DNA of 64,000 nucleotides from Georgenia satyanarayanai (GTDB taxonomy: Bacteria; Actinomycetota; Actinomycetes; Actinomycetales; Actinomycetaceae): NCBI RefSeq assembly GCF_900116375.1, contig NZ_UETB01000014.1, forward strand, positions 1-64,000, given 5' to 3'. The notes below the pieces were generated by a model that was given only the letters and a program-made list of their open reading frames with translations, had not been told where the DNA came from and did not search any database. Position 1 is the stretch's first letter, and every line of letters begins with the position of its first letter. The translations under genes and the position numbers were made by a program. Shown piece after piece: positions 30,586-37,762 of this stretch.

Positions 30586-31649
30586 TAGCGGTTCCTCACT
30601 GTCAGTCGTTCGGCTCGAGTCTCCGGGCTGCTGCTCGCCGGCTGGTCCCCGCCCAGGGCAAGGGTACCGAGGGTCAGCGCCAGCACCGCGGCGAGCGCGA
30701 GGCCGGCGCCCACGACGGTGAGCCAGAGCCGGTCGGCGGCCAGCTCCGCCCACGTGGGGCGCCGCCACCGGCGCTCGGGGCGGCTCGGTGGTGGCGAGGG
30801 CGGGACGACGTCCGCGGAGGGGGTGGCGTCGTCGGCGGCGACGAGAGCCCTCATCCACCGGGCGACGGCCGCGGCGGAGGGAGGGCGCTCGGCCGGGTCC
30901 TTGGCGAGCAGCGCCGTGACGAGCTCACGGACGGGCGGGGGCACGTCGTCGGGCAGCGGCGGCAGGGGCGTCGACACGTGCGCCATCGCGATGTCCACCT
31001 GGGTGGGGCCGGTGAACGGGCGCCGGCCGGCGAGGGCCTCGTAGGCGATGACGCCCAGGGCGTAGACGTCCCCGGCGGGCCGGGCGGGGCGGCCCATGGC
31101 CAGCTCGGGCGGCAGGTACTGGGCGGTGCCCATGACCATCCCGGCGGCCGTGAGCGCCGGCTGTCCCGCGCCGAGGGAGATGCCGAAGTCGGTGAGCTTG
31201 GCGGTGCCGTCGTCCATCACCAGGATGTTGGACGGCTTGACGTCCCGGTGGACCACCCCGGCCTGGTGGGCGGCGTGCAGGCCGTCGGCGCACTGGGCGA
31301 GCACGGGCAGCAGCTGCGCGGGGGACAGGGTGCCCTCCCGCCCGAGCACCTGCGACAGCGGCTCGCCGGGCACGTACTCCATGACGAGGAACCCACCGCC
31401 GTCCTGCTCCCCGTAGTCCAGCAGCACCGCGACGTTGGGGTGGACGACGCCGCTGGCGTTGCGGGCCTCGGCGCGCAGGCGCGCGAGGGACGCGGCGTCC
31501 CCGAGGAGGTCCTCGCGCAGCACCTTGGCCGCGACGGTGCGGCCCAGGAGGAGGTCGCGGGCGCGCCACACCTCACCCATGCCGCCGACGGCGATGCGGT
31601 CGGTGAGCTCGTAACGCTCACGGAGGAGGTGGCCGGCCCGTATCGCCAT
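30585..31649 (-). CDS. pknA: Ser/Thr protein kinase, PknA-like
   Basis: 354 residues. Kinase domain with VGGMGEVWRARD, VAAKVL, VVHRDVKPSN, DFGISLGAG and GTAQYLPPELAMG; then a short linker and one membrane helix near residue 320 (VVGAGLALAAVLALTLGTLALG). No PASTA domains, fitting PknA. It lies between pbpA and pknB, overlapping pknB by one base. Expected targets include FHA proteins, division proteins and PknB itself (family knowledge). Confidence 0.93.
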   Translation of the reverse strand: MAIRAGHLLRERYELTDRIAVGGMGEVWRARDLLLGRTVAAKVLREDLLGDAASLARLRAEARNASGVVHPNVAVLLDYGEQDGGGFLVMEYVPGEPLSQVLGREGTLSPAQLLPVLAQCADGLHAAHQAGVVHRDVKPSNILVMDDGTAKLTDFGISLGAGQPALTAAGMVMGTAQYLPPELAMGRPARPAGDVYALGVIAYEALAGRRPFTGPTQVDIAMAHVSTPLPPLPDDVPPPVRELVTALLAKDPAERPPSAAAVARWMRALVAADDATPSADVVPPSPPPSRPERRWRRPTWAELAADRLWLTVVGAGLALAAVLALTLGTLALGGDQPASSSPETRAERLTVRNR

Positions 31650-31651
31650 GG

Positions 31652-33109
31652 TCAGTCCGCCAGCAGCGCGGCGAGAACCTCGCGCGCGATCGGTGCCGCG
31701 GTCGTCCCCCCGGACGCGACGTCACCCTCGATGCCGCCGTTCTCGACGACGACGGCGACCGCCACCTGCGGGTCGTCGGCCGGTGCGAAGGAGGTGAACC
31801 ATGCGTGCGGGGGCGCGTCGGTGCCACTCTGCGCCGTGCCGGTCTTGCCGGCGACGGCGATACCCGGCAGCTGGGCGGCGCTGCCGGTCCCGTCGGCCAC
31901 GACGCTCGTCATGAGTTCGGTCAGCACCTGCGCCGTCTCCGGGGTGACGGACTGGCGCAGCACGGTGGGCTCGGTGGTGGCGACGACCTCGAGGTCGGCG
32001 TTGCGCTCGGTCGCCACGAGATGGGGCTGCAGCTGCTCCCCGCCGTTGGCGATCGCCTGGGACACCATCGCCATCTGCAGCGGGGTCACCCGCACGTTGA
32101 GCTGGCCGATCGCGGACATGGCGGTCTGCGCGGCGTCCATGTCCGCGGGGAAGGTGGACGGCGTGACCCGCAACGGGATGCGCAGCTCCTGGCCGAAGCC
32201 GAAGGCTTCGGCCTGCTCGGCGAGCCGCTCCGCCCCCAGGTCCATCCCCAGCTGGGCGAAGGTCGTGTTGCAGGACTGCTCCATCGTGTACCGCAGCGGA
32301 GCGGTGTCCTCGGACGTGCAGGCGATCCCGCCGGGGTTGTTGACCACCTGGGTGGACTGCGGCAGCTGGAGCTCGGCGGGGGACGGCACCGGGCTGTCCG
32401 CCTCCAGGTCCTGGTCCTCGATCGCGGCGGCGACCGTGACGACCTTGAAGGAGGAGCCGGGCGCGTACAGGTCACCGGCGATGGCGCGGTTGACCAGCGG
32501 GTCCGCCGGGTCGGCGAGCAGCGTGTCGTAGGCCTGCTGCGCGGCGGCCGCGTCGTGGGTGGCGAGGTCGTTGGGGTCGAAGCTCGGCTTGGAGACCGAG
32601 GCGAGGATCGCGCCGGTGCGTGTGTCCAGGGCGACGACGGAGCCGCGCTGGTCGCCCAGGGCGTCCCACGCGGCCTGCTGGGCGGCGGGGTCGAGGGTGA
32701 GCTCGACGGACCCGCCCTGCGGCTGGCGGCCGGTGACGAGGTCCTGGATGCGCTGGACGGCGAGTGAGTCGGCGGTGCCGCCGAGGACGCCGTTGGCGGC
32801 CTGCTCCATACCGGTCATCGAGCTGAGGGCGGCCGCGAAGTAGCCCGTCGTGTGCGCGTACAGGAACGGCTCGGCGTAGCCGCGCTGGTAGCCGTAGGCG
32901 GTGTCGACCGGCGTGGAGGAGGCGACCGCCTCCCCGGCGACGATGATGGGGCCGCGGTCCTGGCCGTACTCGCGGTAGATCGTGCGGACGTTGCGGCCGT
33001 CGGCGTTGAGGGAGGGGGCCTGGACGAACTGGACGGACGTCGCGGCCATCATGAGGGCGAGGAACATGAGCGCGACGATGGTCGTCAGCCGCCGGACGGG
33101 CGTGTTCAC
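31652..33109 (-). CDS. pbpA: Penicillin-binding protein, class B transpeptidase
   Basis: D,D-transpeptidase cross-linking peptidoglycan, partner of the FtsW/RodA protein encoded next to it. 485 residues: N-terminal membrane anchor, dimerisation part, transpeptidase domain with Ser219-x-x-Lys222 (SSFK), the SxN-type region around EQSCNTTFA and KTG in AGKTGTAQSG. GTG start overlaps the ftsW stop by four bases. Mycobacterial orthologue PbpA acts at the septum. Confidence 0.94.
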   Translation of the reverse strand: MNTPVRRLTTIVALMFLALMMAATSVQFVQAPSLNADGRNVRTIYREYGQDRGPIIVAGEAVASSTPVDTAYGYQRGYAEPFLYAHTTGYFAAALSSMTGMEQAANGVLGGTADSLAVQRIQDLVTGRQPQGGSVELTLDPAAQQAAWDALGDQRGSVVALDTRTGAILASVSKPSFDPNDLATHDAAAAQQAYDTLLADPADPLVNRAIAGDLYAPGSSFKVVTVAAAIEDQDLEADSPVPSPAELQLPQSTQVVNNPGGIACTSEDTAPLRYTMEQSCNTTFAQLGMDLGAERLAEQAEAFGFGQELRIPLRVTPSTFPADMDAAQTAMSAIGQLNVRVTPLQMAMVSQAIANGGEQLQPHLVATERNADLEVVATTEPTVLRQSVTPETAQVLTELMTSVVADGTGSAAQLPGIAVAGKTGTAQSGTDAPPHAWFTSFAPADDPQVAVAVVVENGGIEGDVASGGTTAAPIAREVLAALLAD

Positions 33110-34542
33110 GAGAGCCTCACCACCTCGGTGGGGTTCGCGTCGTCGCCGGTGGGGCGGAAGCTCACCTCGGCGACGTCACCGCTCGTGTCGAGCGGCCCGA
33201 TCGGCAGGTCCCCGCTCATCGCGACCGGGCGCCGGGCGGCGTCGGAGATGCGCAGCAGGAGCGCGACGATCACCCAGTTGACCACGAGCGAGGAGCCGCC
33301 CTGCGCGAGGAACGGCATCGTGAGGCCGGTGAGGGGGATGAGGCGGGTGACACCGCCGACGACGACGAAGCACTGGAAGGCGACGACGAAGGACAGGCCG
33401 GAGGCGAGCAGGGTCCCGAAGCCGTCGCGCACCCCGATGGCCGCCCGCATGCCGCGCTGGGCGAGGACGAGGTACATGAGGAGGATCGCCAGCAGGCCGG
33501 TGAGTCCGAGCTCCTCACCGAGCGAGGCGATGATGAAGTCCGACTGGGCGTAGGGCACGATGTCCGGCCGGCCCTGGCCCCAGCCGGTGCCCATGAGCCC
33601 GCCGGACGCCATCCCGAACAGGCCCTGGACGACCTGGTAGGAGCCGCCGAACTCACGGGAGTAGATGTCGGGGTCCAGCGCGTTCAGCCACACGTCGAAG
33701 CGGTCGCTCACGTGCCCGAGCGCGGTGGCGGCCAGCGCCGCGGCGCCGCCGAAGAGGAGCAGGCCGATGAGCACCCAGCTCACCCGCTCGGTGGCGACGT
33801 AGAGCATGGCGACGAAGAGCGCGAAGAACAGCAGCGCGGTGCCGAGGTCCCGCTGGAAGACGAGGACGACCAGCGCCACGGCCCAGGCGAGGAGGATCGG
33901 GCCGAGGTCGCGCACCCGGGGCAGCTGCAGGCCGAGCACGCGCCGGCCGGCCAGTGCCAGGGTGTCGCGGTTGGTCACGAGGTAGCCGGCGAAGAAGACG
34001 GCGAGCAGGACCTTGGCGAGCTCGGCCGGCTGGAAGGACATCGAGCCGAGGGAGATCCAGATGCGGGCGCCGTTGATCGTGCGGCCCAGCCCCGGCAGGA
34101 GCGGCAGGAGCAGCATGACCAGGCCGACGATCATCGACAGGTACGTGTAGCGCCGCAGCAGCCGGTGGTCGCGCAGCGCGATGACGACGGCCACGGCCGC
34201 CGCGATCCCGAGCATCGTCCACAGCACCTGGCGGGAGGCGAAGGCACTGTCCTCGGCGATGTCGATGCGGTGGATCATCGCCAGGCCGAGGCCGTTGAGG
34301 GCGACGGCCACCGGCAGGATGACGGGGTCGGCGTAGGGTGCGCGCCACCGCAGGACGACGTGCGTGGCGAGGGCCAGGACGACGAGCACCCCCGCCTGGG
34401 TGACGATGCCCGCGGGTGGGGTGCCCTCCGTCGCCAGTCCCACCTGGAGGTAGGCGTACAGGCCGATGGCCAGGCCGAGCAGGAGGAGGACGAGCTCGAC
34501 GCCGCGTCCCCGGCGGCCGGGCTGCTGGCTGACGATCGCCAT
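33106..34542 (-). CDS. rodA: FtsW/RodA/SpoVE family glycosyltransferase
   Basis: Polytopic SEDS peptidoglycan polymerase, 478 residues, about ten to twelve membrane helices. Seen: INGARIWISLGSMSFQPAELAKVLLAVF, the WGQGRPDIVPYAQSDFIIASLGEELGLTG segment with the conserved acidic residues, and MPFLAQGGSSLVVNW near the end. ATG overlaps the pstP stop (TGATG). Whether it serves elongation or division cannot be fixed from sequence; the neighbouring PbpA suggests a septal role. Confidence 0.93.
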   Translation of the reverse strand: MAIVSQQPGRRGRGVELVLLLLGLAIGLYAYLQVGLATEGTPPAGIVTQAGVLVVLALATHVVLRWRAPYADPVILPVAVALNGLGLAMIHRIDIAEDSAFASRQVLWTMLGIAAAVAVVIALRDHRLLRRYTYLSMIVGLVMLLLPLLPGLGRTINGARIWISLGSMSFQPAELAKVLLAVFFAGYLVTNRDTLALAGRRVLGLQLPRVRDLGPILLAWAVALVVLVFQRDLGTALLFFALFVAMLYVATERVSWVLIGLLLFGGAAALAATALGHVSDRFDVWLNALDPDIYSREFGGSYQVVQGLFGMASGGLMGTGWGQGRPDIVPYAQSDFIIASLGEELGLTGLLAILLMYLVLAQRGMRAAIGVRDGFGTLLASGLSFVVAFQCFVVVGGVTRLIPLTGLTMPFLAQGGSSLVVNWVIVALLLRISDAARRPVAMSGDLPIGPLDTSGDVAEVSFRPTGDDANPTEVVRLS

Positions 34543-35822
34543 CAGCCGGCCTCCGCCGTCGGCGTGGACGTAGGGCTCGGGGAGCGGGTGGTGGACGGCG
34601 TGGGCGCCGGCTCGGCCGGACGTACCTCGTCGCGCAGCTCTGCCACGCGGTCCTGGGCCTGATCGAGCGAGGAGACGGTGATCGTCGCCTCGAGGCGGTC
34701 GCGCGCGTAGCCGGGCAGCTCGTCCAGGCGCAGGTCGGTGCGCGAGTGGACGGCGGACAGGGTCAGCGGTCCGAGCTCCTGGGGGATGCCGCGATAGATC
34801 GTCACCACCTCGCCCTCGGGCGCGAGGAAGTACTGGGTCTGGGTCCACCGGTAGCCGAGCCACCCGCCGGCGCCGACCAGCGCGAGCACGAGCAGGGTGA
34901 GGAGGGTGCGCCCGATCCACCGCCGCCGACGGGGCGGCTCGGGGTCGTCCTCGTCGGGTGACGGGGAGGTGGGGGAGAGGGCGGCGGCCCGCCCGGCGGC
35001 GCCGGAGGTGCCGCGGGTGCCGCGGAGGCGGTCCGTGGCGGCCGCGCCGACCACCTGCGGACCCGAGGCGGGGACGAGACCGGCGGGCAGGTCGTCGGAG
35101 TCGAGGAAGTCGGCGACGACGCAGGTGACGTTGTCTGGCCCGCCGCCGCGGAGTGCGAGGTCGATGAGCTCCTCGGCGCAGCGACCGGGGTCGGTCACGC
35201 GAACGAGGGTCTCGGCGATGGTCTCGGTGCTGACGACACCGGACAGCCCGTCGGAGCACAGCAGCCAGCGGTCACCGACACGCACCTCGCGGACCGACTC
35301 GTCGAGGATGACGTCCCCGTCGGTGTCGCCGAGCACGCGCAGGAGCACCGAGCGCTGCGGGTGGCGCTCGGCCTGCTCGGGGCTCAGCCGTCCCGTCTCG
35401 ACGAGGTGCTGCACGAAGGTGTGGTCGGTGGTGACCTGCGTGAGCTCGCCGTCCCGCAGGAGGTAGGCGCGGGAGTCGCCGATGTGCACCATGGCGATCT
35501 TGTTGCCCGAGCGCAGGAGGGCGATGCAGGTGGTGCCGAGCCCGGCGAGCTCCGGATCGGCCTCTGCTCGCTCCTCGAGGTCGGCGTGGGCGGCGGAGAC
35601 CGCGTCACGCAGGCTGGGGAGGAGCTCATCCGCGGGCGGGTGGTCGTCGTCGAGGTGGACGAGGTGGGCCAGCGCGACGGAGGAGGCGATGTCGCCGCCG
35701 GCCGGCCCGCCCATGCCGTCGGCGAGGACGAGCAGGTAGGGGCCGGCGTAACCGGAGTCCTGGTTGCTCGAGCGCACGAGCCCGACGTCGGAGCGGGCGG
35801 CGTAGTTGGCAGTCAGTGGCAT
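34542..35822 (-). CDS. pstP: PP2C-family Ser/Thr phosphatase
   Basis: Removes phosphates placed by PknA/PknB. 426 residues. Metal-binding motifs: RSDVGLVRSSNQDS, LVLADGMGGPAGGDIAS, CSDGLSGVV, GGPDNVTCVVADF. After the phosphatase domain (about 235 residues) come a Pro/Arg-rich linker, one membrane helix (LLTLLVLALVGAGGWLGYRW) and an extracellular domain with a Thr/Pro-rich tail. Standard member of the fha-pstP-rodA-pbpA-pkn operon. Confidence 0.94.
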   Translation of the reverse strand: MPLTANYAARSDVGLVRSSNQDSGYAGPYLLVLADGMGGPAGGDIASSVALAHLVHLDDDHPPADELLPSLRDAVSAAHADLEERAEADPELAGLGTTCIALLRSGNKIAMVHIGDSRAYLLRDGELTQVTTDHTFVQHLVETGRLSPEQAERHPQRSVLLRVLGDTDGDVILDESVREVRVGDRWLLCSDGLSGVVSTETIAETLVRVTDPGRCAEELIDLALRGGGPDNVTCVVADFLDSDDLPAGLVPASGPQVVGAAATDRLRGTRGTSGAAGRAAALSPTSPSPDEDDPEPPRRRRWIGRTLLTLLVLALVGAGGWLGYRWTQTQYFLAPEGEVVTIYRGIPQELGPLTLSAVHSRTDLRLDELPGYARDRLEATITVSSLDQAQDRVAELRDEVRPAEPAPTPSTTRSPSPTSTPTAEAG

Positions 35823-35826
35823 GGGC

Positions 35827-36306
35827 TCAGCGCTGCAGCTCGAGGACGGTCTGCCCGACGCGCACGGGAGTGCCGGCGGTCAGCTGCACGGGCTGGGTCA
35901 GGCGCTGGTCACCGACGTAGGTGCCGTTCGTCGAGCCGAGGTCCTCCACCCACCAGGCGCCGTCCTGCGGGTAGAAGCGGGCGTGCCGCCCGGAGGAGTA
36001 GTCGTCGTCGAGGACGAGGGTGGAGCCAGGCGCGCGACCGACGACGACGGCCGAGGGCCCCAGCGGCATCGTCGTACCGGTGAGCGGGCCCTGCGTGACG
36101 ACGAGGCGCGTCGGGGTCGAGCGAGTGGGCCGCCTGGGTGCGGCCGGCGTGGACCGGTTGCCGCGCTGGGCGTCGCCGCGCGAGCGGCGGCGGGTGATCC
36201 TCGTGCCGAAGATGTCGCGGCGCAGCACGGCGAGCGCGCCGAGGACGAGGACCCACAGCAGGAGCAGGTAGCTCAGGCGCAGGAGGGTCACGGCCAGCTC
36301 GGTCAT
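35827..36306 (-). CDS. fhaB: FHA-domain protein FhaB
   Basis: 159 residues: N-terminal membrane helix (LLRLSYLLLLWVLVLGALAVL), basic linker, C-terminal FHA phosphothreonine-binding domain (VVVGRAPGSTLVLDDDYSSGRHARF, EDLGSTNGTYVG). Ends five bases before the pstP start and begins two bases after fhaA ends. Known relatives recruit division/wall proteins phosphorylated by PknA/B. Confidence 0.93.
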   Translation of the reverse strand: MTELAVTLLRLSYLLLLWVLVLGALAVLRRDIFGTRITRRRSRGDAQRGNRSTPAAPRRPTRSTPTRLVVTQGPLTGTTMPLGPSAVVVGRAPGSTLVLDDDYSSGRHARFYPQDGAWWVEDLGSTNGTYVGDQRLTQPVQLTAGTPVRVGQTVLELQR

Positions 36307-36308
36307 GG

Positions 36309-37016
36309 TCAGCCACCCTCGTCGTCTGCGGCGCCGTTCCAGAACATGATCCGGGTACGGCCGATCGTGATGGTGTTGCCGTCCAGCAGGGTGGCGGCCT
36401 GCACCCGGTGCCCCTCGACGAAGGTGCCGTTGGTCGAGCCGAGGTCCGTGGCGACGGTGCCGGCCGGCGTGACCCGCAGCTCGAGGTGGCGGCGGGAGAC
36501 GCCGGTGTCGTCGACGACGACGTCCGCCTCGGTTCCGCGGCCCAGCACGGTGACCGGGCCGGTGAGGAGGTAGCGCTGACCGTCGATGTCGATGATGGGG
36601 TGGCGGGTGGAGGCCGCAGTCGACGTCGCGGGTGCGGTGGAGCCGCGACGGGTGGCCGAGGTGACACCGAGGCGGCCGGTGCTCACGGACTCGTCCGTCT
36701 CGAAGTGCACCCGCACCGGGCCGACGAAGGCGTAGTGCTGGGAGTCGGCGTGCGCGGTGGCGGCGGCGACCATCTCCTCGGCGAGCGCGTCGGCGCCCCA
36801 GTCGTCCACACGCTCACGGTCGGAGGGGCTCAGGCGCACCGTGAACTCGTTGGGCACGACAGTGCGGTCACGTGACACGGCGGCGGCGCGGTCGTCCATG
36901 TCCCGGCGGATCGCGCTCGCGATCTCGACCGGTTTGACCTCGCTGCGGAACGCCTTGGCGAACACGTTGTTCACCGCGTTCTCGACCTTCTTCTCGAAGC
37001 GATCGAGTGTTCCCAT
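36309..37016 (-). CDS. fhaA: DUF3662/FHA-domain protein FhaA
   Basis: 235 residues, first gene of the leftward operon. N-terminal DUF3662 domain (MGTLDRFEKKVENAVNNVFAKAF...EIASAIRRDMD) and C-terminal FHA domain (VLGRGTEADVVVDDTGVSRRHLEL, DLGSTNGTFVEG). ATG preceded by GGAGGAGGTG at five bases, the strongest ribosome site of the cluster. In mycobacteria FhaA binds phosphorylated MviN pseudokinase and limits peptidoglycan synthesis. Confidence 0.94.
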   Translation of the reverse strand: MGTLDRFEKKVENAVNNVFAKAFRSEVKPVEIASAIRRDMDDRAAAVSRDRTVVPNEFTVRLSPSDRERVDDWGADALAEEMVAAATAHADSQHYAFVGPVRVHFETDESVSTGRLGVTSATRRGSTAPATSTAASTRHPIIDIDGQRYLLTGPVTVLGRGTEADVVVDDTGVSRRHLELRVTPAGTVATDLGSTNGTFVEGHRVQAATLLDGNTITIGRTRIMFWNGAADDEGG

Positions 37017-37188
37017 CGGTACACCTCCTCCCACGACCCTCATGATCGTAACGATTGTGCATCGCGCCTGACGCATTCACGGCTCGATGCGGCACCCCAG
37101 GGCACCCTGTTGTGAGACGCCTCTCCCTGCGGGCGACGGCGTCGTCCGTCGTCCCGGCCCCGTGCTAATCTCGTCCACGCTGTACAAC

Positions 37189-37272
37189 GCGCGAGTGGCG
37201 GAATAGGCAGACGCGCACGGTTCAGGTCCGTGTGCCCGAAAGGGCGTGGGGGTTCAACTCCCCCCTCGCGCA
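37189..37272 (+). tRNA. tRNA-Leu (CAG)
   Basis: 84 nt class II tRNA: acceptor GCGCGAG/CTCGCGC with A, D-arm GGCGGAATAGGCAG, anticodon loop TTCAGGT between CACGG and CCGTG, long variable arm (TGCCCGAAAGGGCG), T-arm GGGGGTTCAACTCCCCC. CCA is not encoded. It marks the left edge of an accessory segment. Confidence 0.97.
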
Positions 37273-37282
37273 CAGCAGGAAG

Positions 37283-37317
37283 CGGCGGGATCCTAGGGCA
37301 AGCCTGGGGTCCCGCCG
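37283..37317 (+). terminator. Terminator after tRNA-Leu
   Basis: CGGCGGGA (37283-37290) pairs with TCCCGCCG (37310-37317), followed by TTT. Confidence 0.75.
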
Positions 37318-37468
37318 TTTCACGTTCCCGTGGTGTGCACGTCGTTGTGCAGACATCCGCCCGGTCGGGCCATGAAGGCCTGCCCTGAAGGCACGACACG
37401 GCGCAGGCCTCGCTACGACCAACACCGCGATCACAGACCTGGGCAGCCTCCGGGCCTCGACCAAGGGT

Positions 37469-37673
37469 GTGACGAGAGAGGAAGTGGCGACTGTCCTGGG
37501 CATCGACGTCCGCACCGTGTCTCGTGCGGTCTCGAGTGGAGAGCTGACCAGGTTGTGTGCGCGCGGGCGTCATCCCCTCCACAAGAGCGGCGCCCAGGCT
37601 CCTCAACGGTCTTGCCCCACTGCCGATCCGCACAGTGGGCGGCGTCACGCTATCGGTGACATCGCACGCATAG
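37469..37673 (+). pseudogene. Excisionase-like helix-turn-helix remnant, frameshifted
   Basis: From 37469 the frame reads TREEVATVLGIDVRTVSRAVSSGEL, the pattern of an excisionase/MerR-type DNA-binding domain. After GEL the family normally continues with a basic turn and IP..LL.L; here that continuation appears in the +1 frame from about 37551 (VRAGVIPSTRAAPRLLNG) and stops at 37673. This suggests one short gene broken by a frameshift. The original frame stays open and runs into the downstream surface-protein gene. Directly after a tRNA gene, it points to an old integration event. Similarity judged by eye. Confidence 0.5.
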
Positions 37674-37762
37674 GGGCAGGCGAGGGTCCGTCTTCACCAG
37701 ATCGAGCCACCAGGGCTCGACCTGTCAGAAGGGAGCCGGGCAAGGACTCGCCCGGGAACACG

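Noticed and set aside
36866-36879. parS-like TCACGTGA core inside fhaA
   Set aside because: Only 10 of 14 positions match parS and it lies in a codon-constrained region of a gene.
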